From Actinomycetales bacterium (GTDB lineage: Bacteria; Actinomycetota; Actinomycetes; Actinomycetales; Dermatophilaceae), in contig JADKAO010000008.1 of the NCBI GenBank assembly GCA_016715285.1, positions 1 through 64,000 of the forward strand: a DNA stretch of 64,000 nucleotides. The letters are read 5' to 3'. The notes beneath the pieces were generated by a model, which had not been told where the DNA came from, did not search any database, and worked only from the letters and a program-made list of their open reading frames with translations. The position numbers and the translations under genes are program-made. Positions 8,453-17,140 of this stretch are shown here, piece by piece; within the stretch, counting starts at the first letter, position 1, and the number at the start of each line of letters is the position of its first letter.

Positions 8453-10405
8453 ATGGGGGGCAGATACGCGTACGTCGGAGACGACCCCGCCGGGGTCAGC
8501 GCCGCTGCGACCATCCTCGAGCAACGCGCCAGCGCCATGGCGACGGTCGCGTCGTCGTCGGGCACCGATGTGCCGCGGCTGCGGGACGCGTGGACGGTCG
8601 GGACTGCCGGAGACCGCGCGTATGCCGTCGCCGCGCGCCTCACTGCGCATGTCGACACGGTCGCGCCGGGACTACGGGTGGGCGCGGATGCACTCGCGGA
8701 GTACCGCGAGGAGCTGGTCCTGGGGCGCTCGCGGGTCGACCAGCTCAACAGCGCGCACCAGGTCATCGCGCCGCTTGAGTCGCGAGTGCGGTCGTTCGGT
8801 GACTGGATCAAAGACAGCCAGATCGCGGCATACGACCGGGCGGTGACGGAGCTGCGGGTCGCCGCGTCGGCGACCGGATACGGGTCGGTGGCGGACATCG
8901 ACGCCGACTATCGCGCGGTGAAGCAGCGGGTGACCACAGCGTGCGAGGTGTGCCAGGCCGCCTTGCAGCGGGCGCGGGCGGCGGTCCAAGGCCGACACCC
9001 GGGCCGGTCGTCCTTCTCTGGCCTGCTGCCCGTGGGCCTGCAGACCGGCCCACTCATCGACAGTTTTATCTCGCGGGGGCTGTTGCCTCCCGAGGCCGCG
9101 ACGATGACCGCCGACGAGTTGCTCACTTATCTCAAGGACCACCCCGACGTTGCGCGCAAACTCGTCGACAACAACCCCGGCTTTGGGCAGCCGGGTTCGG
9201 CCGAGGCATTCCTCCACTCGTTGACACGGCCGACGATCAGCGCGCCCAACACGGACATTGCGGCGGTGCATCGAGAGCAGACCAGCGCCTACTTCCACGC
9301 GTTGACCCCAGAGGAGCAGGCCGTGATCGGGATGCTCTTCCCGTCGGAGGTCGGCAACCTGAGCGGCGCGAGTTTTGTGGCGCGGGATGCGGCCAACTAC
9401 GTCAATGTCGTCGTTGCTCGCCAAGACCAAGCCACGGTGGTCACAGACCTCGAGAACAAGATCGCGGGACTGCGCGCTATGGGCCCCTACCCGGGCATCC
9501 CGCCGTCGGTTATCGCGGCATACGAGACACAACTCGCTGACGCGCGGCGGCTCCTGACGACCTACACCACGCTCGTCAACGAGCCCGACCGGCAGATCCT
9601 GGTGTTCGACGCCAAGAGCGGTGCGTATGCCGAGCTGACCGGCACGATCGGGCCGGGCACGCGCAACGTGGGTGTGATTTGCCCCGGCACCACGACCAAC
9701 ATGGGCACGATTTTGGGCAATGTGGCCAAGTACTCGACCTTTGTCGAGGCCGCGCCTCCGGACGAACTCGCGATGATCACCTGGATGGGTGGCGGACTCC
9801 CACAAACGATTTTTCCGGAAGCTCTGAGCGACAGTTACTCCCGCAACCTCGGGCCCCTGTTGTCGAGTTTCTCTAAAGATGTCCGGATGGAGACCGGAGC
9901 GCTGACGGCGGGTTCGACCGCCCACCTGACGGTCGCTGGACACTCCTACGGCGGGGCCGTCGTCGGAATCGCCGAAACCTATGGCCTCGACGCGGACCGG
10001 GTGATGCACGTCGAGTCGGCGGGGATGGGCAACGACGTCGGATCCATCAACGACTACCGCCCGGTCAACCCGGACGTGCGGCGGTATTCGATGACGGCTC
10101 CCGGAGATCCGATCGCGCACGTCCAGGGTGCCGACATCGGCAGCCTCGGACACGGCGCCGACCCTGACCTCATGGAGGGAGTGACCCGCCTCTACACCGG
10201 CAATTACGAGGACGGCACCCCTGTCGAAGGCACCAGCGCGCACGGCGGAGTATTCAATGCACGCTCCGACTCGTGGCAGAACATGTACGAGGTCTTCACC
10301 GGCGGCACCGTGCAAGTCCGGCCCCCCGACACCGTGACCAACACCCGCTACGGACCAATCACGGCACCGTCAACTGCGGCGCCCACCCCGTTGGATATTC
10401 CGTGA
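8453..10405 (+). CDS. DUF1023 alpha/beta-hydrolase with N-terminal helical domain
   Basis: 650 residues. The N-terminal 200 or so residues are an Ala-rich helical domain resembling those of type VII secreted proteins (DAWTVGTAGDRAY near residues 43-56). The C-terminal half is a DUF1023 alpha/beta-hydrolase: nucleophile elbow VAGHSYGGAVVG, candidate acid in SMTAPGDPI, candidate catalytic His in SAHGGVF. The natural substrate is unknown. It follows the YxxxD protein by four bases and its TGA overlaps the GTG of a lipoprotein gene, so the three form one unit. The decayed copy at 1-1379 keeps the same catalytic pieces. Confidence 0.85.
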   Translation: MGGRYAYVGDDPAGVSAAATILEQRASAMATVASSSGTDVPRLRDAWTVGTAGDRAYAVAARLTAHVDTVAPGLRVGADALAEYREELVLGRSRVDQLNSAHQVIAPLESRVRSFGDWIKDSQIAAYDRAVTELRVAASATGYGSVADIDADYRAVKQRVTTACEVCQAALQRARAAVQGRHPGRSSFSGLLPVGLQTGPLIDSFISRGLLPPEAATMTADELLTYLKDHPDVARKLVDNNPGFGQPGSAEAFLHSLTRPTISAPNTDIAAVHREQTSAYFHALTPEEQAVIGMLFPSEVGNLSGASFVARDAANYVNVVVARQDQATVVTDLENKIAGLRAMGPYPGIPPSVIAAYETQLADARRLLTTYTTLVNEPDRQILVFDAKSGAYAELTGTIGPGTRNVGVICPGTTTNMGTILGNVAKYSTFVEAAPPDELAMITWMGGGLPQTIFPEALSDSYSRNLGPLLSSFSKDVRMETGALTAGSTAHLTVAGHSYGGAVVGIAETYGLDADRVMHVESAGMGNDVGSINDYRPVNPDVRRYSMTAPGDPIAHVQGADIGSLGHGADPDLMEGVTRLYTGNYEDGTPVEGTSAHGGVFNARSDSWQNMYEVFTGGTVQVRPPDTVTNTRYGPITAPSTAAPTPLDIP

Positions 10406-10914
10406 CGCGCGGACTAAGGACAATCACGGCGCTGATGACCATTGCCGCGCTTGGCGGCTGCACGCAACCGAAGGAGACCGCCATGACCCCCGAAGATGCC
10501 GCCGTGGTGGTGCGCACTGAGGCCCGCGCGATGGCGACTGCCTTGGGCCACTCCGTTACGGACTACCGGGAGTCCTTTGTCCCGTGTGAGCCGCCCCTGG
10601 AGAACTCATCGGCATTCACGGTGAGTATGCGGCTCGTTTCGGATCCGGATCGGGCTTCCGGGATGCGGTCGGGTCACCTCGCGGGTCGCCAATCCGCCGG
10701 CTGGACACTGCGCGACGACAACAGCCCCGAACACCTCGGGTGGACGATCAAGGACGCGCGCGGCTTCCACATCGGCTACTTCGTATTCGCCGACAAGGGG
10801 TATGCCGCGACGCTGAGTGGGTCGGGGCCGTGCCTGCCGACGCCGTCACCGACAGCAGGCACAGCAGGCACGGCAGGCACGACCCCAACTCAGCCTTGGA
10901 CAGACGCCCCTTAG
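10402..10914 (+). CDS. Lipoprotein coupled to the DUF1023 hydrolase
   Basis: 170 residues from a GTG that overlaps the hydrolase stop (GTGA). Short signal peptide with lipobox LGGC. It shares layout with the three lipoproteins at 1376-2927: TPEDAAVVVRTEARAM, a single Cys near the middle (FVPCEPP) and a second in GSGPCLPTP. The C-terminus is a Thr/Ala/Gly tail. The stop overlaps the convergent dehydrogenase gene by four bases. Translational coupling suggests it is made with the hydrolase; it may anchor, process or neutralise it. Confidence 0.8.
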   Translation: MTRGLRTITALMTIAALGGCTQPKETAMTPEDAAVVVRTEARAMATALGHSVTDYRESFVPCEPPLENSSAFTVSMRLVSDPDRASGMRSGHLAGRQSAGWTLRDDNSPEHLGWTIKDARGFHIGYFVFADKGYAATLSGSGPCLPTPSPTAGTAGTAGTTPTQPWTDAP

Positions 10915-11876
10915 AGCTTCGTCACCGGCGTCAGGGGAGCGTCGCCACGCAGCACCGCAAGCGCGTTGTCGGCAGCAAGCTGCGCCATCGCGGCCCGGGT
11001 CTCCGTGGTGGCTGAGCCCAGGTGCGGCAGCAGCACGACGTTGTCCATCTCTAGCAGACCCGGGTGCACAGCAGGCTCCTGCTCGAAGACATCGAGCCCC
11101 GCGCCCGCGATCTCACCAGCACGCAACGCCTCGACCAGCGCGTTCTCGTCGACGATCGGTCCGCGCGCGGAGTTGACGAGGTATGCCGTCCGCTTCATTG
11201 CCGCGAACTCCTCGGCTCCCATGAGGTGATGGGTCGCCGGCAGGTATGGGCAGTGCAACGACACGACATCGGCAACATTGAGCAACTTGTCGAACTCGAC
11301 CTTGCGCGCATCGAGCCCGGCGAGCGCCCCAGCAGGAGGTGTCGCGTCATCGGCATACACGATGTCCATGCCAAAGGCCTTGGCGCGCCGCGCCATCGCG
11401 ATCCCGATCTGACCCATGCCGACGATCCCAATTGTCTTGCCCTGCAAGCCCATTCCAAGCAGATAGAACATGCCCCACTGCCACGGGGTCTGGCTGCGGA
11501 TGATCCGCTCGCCTTCGCCGAAGCGGCGGGTCACCATGAGCATGAGCCCGAATGCCGTGTCGGCCGTGGTCTCGGTGAGCACCTTGGGGGTGTTGGTGGC
11601 GATGACGCCGCGGGCCTCGCAGGCGGGGACGTCGACGTTGTTGTAGCCGACCGCGACATTCGCGACGACCTTGAGTTGCGGGCCGGCAGCGTCGAGGAAC
11701 TCTCCGTCGACCTTCTCGGTCAGCAGGGTGAGAATCGCGTCCGCGCCCTTGACGAGTTCGAGGCAGTCCGCGCGGGAGATGCACTCCTCGCTTTCCCAGG
11801 CGCGGACCTCGTGCTCGGCGCGCAGGGCGTCCAAGCCCTCGGCGGGGATCCGGTTGGTGACGACGACCAGTGCCAT
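10911..11876 (-). CDS. D-2-hydroxyacid dehydrogenase (glyoxylate/hydroxypyruvate reductase type)
   Basis: 321 residues, the usual size. NAD(P)-dependent reductase of 2-oxoacids. Visible: substrate-side NVAVGYNNVDVPACEARG, Rossmann glycine motif GIVGMGQIGIAMARR, catalytic Arg in NSARGPIVDE, Glu in DVFEQEP and His in LLPHLGSATTETR. The layout matches GyaR-like enzymes. It lies one base past the aminotransferase stop in the same direction. With the aminotransferase and the glycerate kinase nearby it fits glyoxylate or hydroxypyruvate to glycerate to phosphoglycerate flow; exact substrate not settled by sequence. Confidence 0.88.
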   Translation of the reverse strand: MALVVVTNRIPAEGLDALRAEHEVRAWESEECISRADCLELVKGADAILTLLTEKVDGEFLDAAGPQLKVVANVAVGYNNVDVPACEARGVIATNTPKVLTETTADTAFGLMLMVTRRFGEGERIIRSQTPWQWGMFYLLGMGLQGKTIGIVGMGQIGIAMARRAKAFGMDIVYADDATPPAGALAGLDARKVEFDKLLNVADVVSLHCPYLPATHHLMGAEEFAAMKRTAYLVNSARGPIVDENALVEALRAGEIAGAGLDVFEQEPAVHPGLLEMDNVVLLPHLGSATTETRAAMAQLAADNALAVLRGDAPLTPVTKL

Positions 11877-11877
11877 G

Positions 11878-13071
11878 TCAGGCCTCGATCCATTGCTTGA
11901 GGATGCCCAGGCCCTCGTGGATGTCCGACTCGGGAAGCCCGGAATAGGCGAACCGCGCGTACATGCGGTCTTCGCCCGGCTGTGGCCGCCCGAAGTGCAG
12001 CCGCGTGCAGAAGGACACGCCCGTCTCCTTGAGTGCGCGGTCGGCGAACTCGGGCAGAGTCGCGATGCCCTTGGCCGCCATCGCGTCGGTGACATCGGGG
12101 AAGAGATAGAAGGTCGCGTTGGGTTTGGAGAGGGTCACCCCGCGCATCGAGGACAACATCTCGTATGCCGCGTCGCGCCGGTCGCGGAGCGTGTCCCGCA
12201 GGGCGTTGGCCCCGGCTTGGTCACCGCGGATGGCTTCGACGCCGGCCCACTGGACAAAGTGGGTCGTGCACGACTCATTGTTGGTGTTGAGCTTGCCGAG
12301 GATTGCCGACAACTCGGCTGGGGCGACGGCAGCGCCGAGGCGCCACCCGGTCATCGCGAACTTCTTGCTGAAGGTATAGAGGATGACTGTGCGCTCCTGC
12401 ATGCCCGGGATCGAGGCGATCGAGGTCGACGTGCCGGAGTAGCGCATCTCGAAATATGCCTCGTCCGACAGCACCCACAGGTCGTGCTCGATAGCGATCT
12501 GTGCGATCGCTTCCTTTTCTTCTTGGGTCGACTCGGCGGAGATCGGGTTTTGCAGGTCGTTGTAGATGATCGCCTTGGTCTTGGGTGTGATGAGCGAACG
12601 GACCTGGTCGAGGTCGATCCGGAAACCGGTCTCGGTCGGGACATAGCGGTAGGCCATCGGGCGTGCGCCGATGAACTCGATCTGGCTTTCGTAAATCGGG
12701 TAGCCGGGGTTTGGGTAAAGGACCTCGTCGCCGAACTCGATGAGCGCCTGGGTGAACTTGGTGATGACCGGCTTGCCGCCCGGGTGGACGGTGATGTTGT
12801 CGGGGCCGTAGGTGATGCCGCGCCGCATACTCACGTCTTCGGCGATGGCTTCGCGCAGCGGCATGATGCCGGGGCCGGGGCAGTAGCCGGTCTTGCCGTC
12901 GGCGACCGCGCGGTCCATGGCCTCCCGGATGTTCTGTGGGGTGGCGAGGTCAATGTCGCCGAGGTGGAATGGGTAAATCCGGTGGCCTTGGGCGCCCCAG
13001 GCAGCTGCGGCCAGTGACACGGCGAAAGCCGTCTCCGTGCCTAGTCGGGAAATGCGTTCTGCAAATGCCAC
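11878..13071 (-). CDS. Class I/II PLP-dependent aminotransferase
   Basis: 397 residues, GTG start. Fold-type I motifs: YPNPGYPIYESQIEF, NDLQNPISAE, LSDEAYFEMRYSG, and the PLP lysine in YTFSKKFAMTGWRLG; Arg in RMYARFAYSGLPE is the likely carboxylate anchor. The asparagine region is NDLQNPIS rather than the common NPHNPTG, which sets it apart from standard aspartate transaminases. The gene is immediately upstream of the hydroxyacid dehydrogenase, so its oxoacid product may be the reductase substrate (for example a serine or alanine donor with glyoxylate). Specificity is inferred. Confidence 0.82.
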   Translation of the reverse strand: MAFAERISRLGTETAFAVSLAAAAWGAQGHRIYPFHLGDIDLATPQNIREAMDRAVADGKTGYCPGPGIMPLREAIAEDVSMRRGITYGPDNITVHPGGKPVITKFTQALIEFGDEVLYPNPGYPIYESQIEFIGARPMAYRYVPTETGFRIDLDQVRSLITPKTKAIIYNDLQNPISAESTQEEKEAIAQIAIEHDLWVLSDEAYFEMRYSGTSTSIASIPGMQERTVILYTFSKKFAMTGWRLGAAVAPAELSAILGKLNTNNESCTTHFVQWAGVEAIRGDQAGANALRDTLRDRRDAAYEMLSSMRGVTLSKPNATFYLFPDVTDAMAAKGIATLPEFADRALKETGVSFCTRLHFGRPQPGEDRMYARFAYSGLPESDIHEGLGILKQWIEA

Positions 13072-13103
13072 GGTCGTGGTCCCTTCGCGTTGTGAGCGAG
13101 TTG

Positions 13104-14102
13104 TCAGGTGCGATCCGAGGTGGTGGATCGACCGATCGTGCCTTGTGTTGGTGTCCGGTACGTGACCGGTTCAAGCAAATCTGTCGTGACTTGGGTGCCC
13201 GCGGTGCCGGCGAGGAGAGCGCCAATGTCGTCCAGGGAGCCGATCACTGCGCGCGCTGGCTGTCCTGCGGCGGTGGCGAAGTCGATGGCGGCCTGCACTT
13301 TGGGGCCCATCGAGCCCGCGGCGAATTCCTGCCCAGCCAGCCACTCAGGTGTCGCCGACGCCAGATCGCGGGCGGACGGCATACCCCAATCTGTTTGCAC
13401 TGCAACGACATCCGTCGCCATGACGAAGACGTCCGCAGCGAGTTCGCGTGCGAGCACGGCAGAAGCGAGATCCTTGTCAATGACGGCTTCGACCCCGCCG
13501 AGCACGTTGGCATCCTCGGGTGCGGAGCCAAACATCGTCGGTATGCCGCCCCCTCCAGCGCAGATGACCACGCACCCTGCGCGCAGGAGAAGGTCGATGG
13601 GACGGATTTCGAAGATGCGCGTCGGCCGAGGAGAGGGCACGACGCGACGCCAGTAGGGGCCGTCGGGTTTGACGACCCAGCCGTGTTCGGCAGCGAGCGC
13701 GTGGGCGGTCGGCTCGTCGTAGACCGGACCGACGAACTTGGTCGGGTCGCTGAAAGCCGGGTCGTCGGGATCGACCTCCGTCATCGTGAGGAGGGTCGCG
13801 AGCGGCTGTTCTTCGGGGAGGAGATTGCCGAGTTCTTGCTCGATGAGGTAGCCGATCATGCCCTCGGTCTGGGCGCCGAGGATGTCCAGCGGATAGGGCG
13901 ACACATCGGCATACGCCTGCGCTTGCAGCTCGAGGAGGCCGACTTGCGGGCCGTTGCCGTGCGTGATGACGAGCTCGTGTTCGCGCGCGATGGGGGCGAG
14001 CGCGCGGGCGGCGGTGCGGACGTTGGCGCGCTGGTTGTCGGCGGTCATCGGCTCCCCGCGGCGCAACAGCGCGTTGCCGCCGAGCGCGACGACGATGCGC
14101 AT
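13104..14102 (-). CDS. arcC: Carbamate kinase
   Basis: 332 residues. Transfers phosphate between carbamoyl phosphate and ADP, giving ATP, NH3 and CO2. Seen: RIVVALGGNALLRRGEPMT at the N-terminus, THGNGPQVGLLELQ, RRVVPSPRP, CAGGGGIPT and GVEAVIDKDLASAVLA, all hallmark segments of the amino acid kinase fold in ArcC. An AAGGAGG site sits before the ATG. No arcA/arcB gene is adjacent; instead it lies between an aminotransferase/hydroxyacid dehydrogenase pair and a divergent glycerate kinase. That resembles the end of allantoin (ureide) breakdown, where carbamate kinase and glycerate kinase genes cluster. This pathway reading is inference. Confidence 0.93.
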   Translation of the reverse strand: MRIVVALGGNALLRRGEPMTADNQRANVRTAARALAPIAREHELVITHGNGPQVGLLELQAQAYADVSPYPLDILGAQTEGMIGYLIEQELGNLLPEEQPLATLLTMTEVDPDDPAFSDPTKFVGPVYDEPTAHALAAEHGWVVKPDGPYWRRVVPSPRPTRIFEIRPIDLLLRAGCVVICAGGGGIPTMFGSAPEDANVLGGVEAVIDKDLASAVLARELAADVFVMATDVVAVQTDWGMPSARDLASATPEWLAGQEFAAGSMGPKVQAAIDFATAAGQPARAVIGSLDDIGALLAGTAGTQVTTDLLEPVTYRTPTQGTIGRSTTSDRT

Positions 14103-14300
14103 GGTGCGAGCCTCCTTGATCCGCCACTCGCGAGCCTAGACCTCGCTCGGTTGGGCGCGATGGGACGCAGGTCCCAGCGGTGCGGGTGGTGGGGCGCGGG
14201 TTCCGGGGGCGATGGGCGATGGGCTGCGGGTCTTGGGGGTGCCGGGCGATGGGACGCAGGTCCCAGCGACTGTGCGGTGCTCGGGGCCTACCCTGGCGCC
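14103..14300. promoter_or_regulatory. Divergent promoter region with two identical palindromic repeats
   Basis: Between arcC and the glycerate kinase gene the sequence gatgggacgcaggtcccag occurs twice (from 14159 and from 14248), 89 bases apart. Each copy holds the inverted repeat TGGGAC-gcag-GTCCCA. Degenerate partial copies lie between. Two identical operator-like palindromes in a divergent intergenic region suggest one regulator for both genes. Promoter boxes are not clear. Confidence 0.5.
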
Positions 14301-15629
14301 ATGACCAGTGCCGGGCACGTCGTCGTTGCGTGTGACAAGTTCAAGGGCTCGTTGACGGCGGCGGAGGTGGTCGCGGCGATCCGTGCCGGGGTCGCTGCTG
14401 GTGCGCCGGGGCGTGAGGTGCGTTCGGTGCTTGTGGCCGATGGTGGCGACGGGACGCTCGCGGCGGCGGAGTCCGTGGGTTTTGAGCATGTGGCCGTGAC
14501 GGTTGCGGGGCCGACCGGTGTGCCTGTGGTCTCTGGGTATGCCGTCCGCGACGGGGTTGCGGTCGTCGAGATGGCTGACTGCTGCGGGATCGTGCACTTG
14601 CCAGGTGGGGTGAAGGAGCCGCTGACAGCAAGTTCGCGTGGGCTCGGGGAGATGGTGCGCGCGGCGCTCGATGATTGCGGCGCGGGTCCGGTCGATGGGT
14701 CCGAGGGACGAAGCGCTGGCGAGTCTGGGGGCGGGGTTTCTGGGGCCGGCGCGTCTGGGTTCGAAACCCACCCGCGGGTGCGCCAGATCATCCTGGGCAT
14801 TGGCGGGAGTGCGAGCACCGACGGTGGGGCCGGGATGTTGGCGGCGCTTGGGGCGCGGTTCCTCGACGCTGAGGGTGCGGAGTTGCCTGACGGTGGGGGA
14901 GCGCTCGCAGACCTCGCGTCGGTTGACCTGTCGGGCTTGCATCCGCGGTTGGCTGATGTGCCGCTGACGCTCGCGAGTGATGTGACTAATCCACTTCTGG
15001 GAGAACGAGGTACGGTCGCAATCTTTGCCCCTCAAAAGGGTGCTGGCGTTTTTGAGCAGGCTGCCCTGGAGGCGGCTCTTGGGCACTTTGCGGCCTTGGT
15101 CACCGAGGCGATGGGCCGCGATGACACCGAGTTGCCGGGGGCCGGTGCGGCAGGTGGTGTCGGGTATGCCGCGCTCGCGGTGCTCGGCGCCCAGATGCGG
15201 CACGGCGTCGAGATCGTCCTGGACTTGGTTGGCTTTGATGACGTGTTGCGCGGGGCGTCGCTGGTCATCACGGGCGAGGGGTCGCTCGACCGGCAGACGC
15301 TCCTCGGCAAGACCCCCGCGGGCGTCGCGGCAGCGGCCCGGGCGCACGGCATACCCGTTGTTGCGGTGTGTGGCCGGGCGCTCCTGGACGAAGCCGATGC
15401 CGCCGAAGTCGCCGCCACCGGCATAGAACGGGTCTACGCGTTGAGCGAACTCGAACCCGACCCTGCCGTGTGCATGCGCGACGCCGACCGGCTCCTGCGC
15501 GAACTCGCGTCCCGGGTTGCGTCGGAGTGGCTTGCGGAGGACGGCGTGGCGGCAGGGAGCAGTGCGTCGGAGGGCAGCATTGCCTCGGTGGGGGATGGTG
15601 CCTCGGCGGGGGACGGTGCGACCGCGTGA
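14301..15629 (+). CDS. glxK: Glycerate kinase (GarK/GlxK family)
   Basis: 442 residues, longer than the usual 380. Phosphorylates glycerate to phosphoglycerate. Motifs: VVACDKFKGSLTAAEV, VADGGDGTLAA, EMADCCGIVHL, LGIGGSASTDGGAGML, LASDVTNPLLGERG and VITGEGSLDRQTLLGKTPAGVA. The extra length comes from a Gly/Ser/Glu-rich insertion around residues 133-155 and a repetitive Ser/Gly/Ala/Asp tail after residue 410. Its stop overlaps the GTG of the alcohol dehydrogenase gene. The insert is one of several low-complexity expansions in this region. Confidence 0.92.
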   Translation: MTSAGHVVVACDKFKGSLTAAEVVAAIRAGVAAGAPGREVRSVLVADGGDGTLAAAESVGFEHVAVTVAGPTGVPVVSGYAVRDGVAVVEMADCCGIVHLPGGVKEPLTASSRGLGEMVRAALDDCGAGPVDGSEGRSAGESGGGVSGAGASGFETHPRVRQIILGIGGSASTDGGAGMLAALGARFLDAEGAELPDGGGALADLASVDLSGLHPRLADVPLTLASDVTNPLLGERGTVAIFAPQKGAGVFEQAALEAALGHFAALVTEAMGRDDTELPGAGAAGGVGYAALAVLGAQMRHGVEIVLDLVGFDDVLRGASLVITGEGSLDRQTLLGKTPAGVAAAARAHGIPVVAVCGRALLDEADAAEVAATGIERVYALSELEPDPAVCMRDADRLLRELASRVASEWLAEDGVAAGSSASEGSIASVGDGASAGDGATA

Positions 15630-16921
15630 AGGCGGTGAGTTACCCGGCATACGGGGTCGTGCCTGTGCTCGTCGACGTGCCCGAGCCGGAGTGCCCCGCT
15701 GGGGGCGTGCTCGTGCGGGTGATGGCGACGGGGGTGTGTCGCTCGGATTGGCACGCGTGGCGCGGGCACGATCCCGTTCCGCTGCCGATGGTGCCTGGGC
15801 ACGAGTTTGCGGGCGTGGTGGCGGCTGTCGGGTCGGGGGTGGGGCGGTGGCGAGTAGGGGATCGGGTGACGGTCCCTTTCGCGTGTGGCTGCGGGGAGTG
15901 CGAGGTATGCCGTGCCGGCGACACTCATGTGTGCCCCTCGCAGACCCAGCCTGGGTTCACTGGGTGGGGGTCGTTTGCCGAGGTCGTAGCGGTGCACGCT
16001 GCGGACGCGAACGTCGTGCGCCTGCCGGACTCCGTGGGGTTTGTCGAGGCGGCGGCGCTGGGGTGTCGGTTTGCGACGGCATACCGCGCGGTCGTGGGTG
16101 TGGGGCGCTTGGCGGCAGGGGAGTGGCTGGCCGTGCACGGGTGCGGCGGGGTTGGGCTGTCGGCCGTGCAGATCGGGGTCGCTCTGGGGGCGCGGGTCGT
16201 AGCGCTTGACGTGTCGACGGCGGCTCGGGAGGCGGCTCTTGCGCTGGGTGCCGAGGTGGCGCTGGATCCTGCTGCGCCGGGTGGTTCTGCCGCCAGGTCC
16301 GGTGCGGCTCACGGGTCTGGCGAGTCTCGCGCGTCCGAAGGGTCCGGTGCGGCTCACGGGTCTGGGGAGTCGTGCGGGTCCGACGGGTTCGGTAGGTCTC
16401 GCGCGTCCGACGACTCTGATGCGTCTCGCGGACCCGACGACTCTGATGCGTCTCGCGGACCCGACGAGTCTGGTGCGTCTTGTGAGTCCGACGGGTCTGG
16501 TGCCGAGGTGGTGGCTGCCGCTGTCGTCGTGGCGACCGCTGGCGGTGCGCACCTGTCGATCGATGCCTATGGATCTGTCGCGACGATGCGTGCGTCGGTG
16601 CTGGGGCTCCGGCCCCGGGGCCGGCACGTGCAGGTAGGACTCCTGCTCGGGGACGCGGCCGAAGTGGGCGTGCCAATGGGTCGGGTGATCGGTTGGGAAC
16701 TCGAGGTACTCGGATCGCACGGCATGCCGTCCCGCGACTACCCAGGCATGCTCGACCTCGTTGCTGCTGGTCGGCTCGAGCCGGGGCTATTGGTGGGTCG
16801 CGTGGTTGGGCTCGCGCAGGCGGGGGACGCGCTCGCGGCGATGGGCGCCGGTGACGCGGGTGCTATGGGTGACGCGGGAGCGGCGGGGATGACCGTCGTT
16901 GAGGTTGCCCAAGAGGTGTAA
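15626..16921 (+). CDS. Zinc-dependent alcohol dehydrogenase with repetitive insert
   Basis: 431 residues, GTG start overlapping the previous stop. MDR superfamily: GVCRSDWHAWRGHDP (catalytic zinc Cys), PGHEFAGVV (zinc His), CGCGECEVCRAGDTHVC (four-Cys structural zinc site), Rossmann motif HGCGGVGLSAVQIG. About 75 residues between LALGAEVALDP and AEVVAAAVVVATAGG are a Ser/Gly/Asp/Arg insert encoded by 9-27 bp repeats (about 16,290-16,500). Without it the length would be the normal 350 or so. The insert falls in the cofactor domain, so whether the enzyme is active is open. Substrate unknown. Confidence 0.88.
   Translation: MKAVSYPAYGVVPVLVDVPEPECPAGGVLVRVMATGVCRSDWHAWRGHDPVPLPMVPGHEFAGVVAAVGSGVGRWRVGDRVTVPFACGCGECEVCRAGDTHVCPSQTQPGFTGWGSFAEVVAVHAADANVVRLPDSVGFVEAAALGCRFATAYRAVVGVGRLAAGEWLAVHGCGGVGLSAVQIGVALGARVVALDVSTAAREAALALGAEVALDPAAPGGSAARSGAAHGSGESRASEGSGAAHGSGESCGSDGFGRSRASDDSDASRGPDDSDASRGPDESGASCESDGSGAEVVAAAVVVATAGGAHLSIDAYGSVATMRASVLGLRPRGRHVQVGLLLGDAAEVGVPMGRVIGWELEVLGSHGMPSRDYPGMLDLVAAGRLEPGLLVGRVVGLAQAGDALAAMGAGDAGAMGDAGAAGMTVVEVAQEV
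16290..16505 (+). repeat. In-frame minisatellite in the alcohol dehydrogenase gene
   Basis: Two copies of gtccggtgcggctcacggg and two copies of a 27-bp unit beginning gactctgatgcgtctcgcgg, with shorter degenerate units between. All keep the reading frame and code for Ser/Gly/Ala/Asp-rich protein. Confidence 0.8.
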
Positions 16922-17140
16922 CCCCGCCAGCCCAGCCGCGGTAGCTGGGACGCCCGGGCAAGACCCTTGGGACCAGCTGAGAATGAGTGCATGTCCACGT
17001 CAAGTGGGCGTATCGCCGACTGCGACAGCACCTTCCGCGTCTGCGGGTGTCATGTCGGAGCGGCATGACCCACTCTGGTGACGTTCCTTTGGTTCAGGTG
17101 AGTTGCACCGGCATGCGGGGCGTGGGACACCCGGTGACTG

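Noticed and set aside
8672..10315. Minus-strand ORF of 547 residues opposite the DUF1023 gene
   Set aside because: Composition is Arg/Val/His-rich as expected for an antisense shadow of a high-GC gene; no domain similarity, whereas the plus strand has clear motifs.
10800..10807. GTATGCCG as a type VII or lipoprotein-specific promoter element
   Set aside because: Copies occur in nearly all gene classes and inside reading frames on both strands, so it is not linked to these cassettes.
12936..14300. Long plus-strand frame upstream of the glycerate kinase start
   Set aside because: It lies antisense to arcC and the aminotransferase; family homology of glycerate kinase begins at the ATG at 14301.
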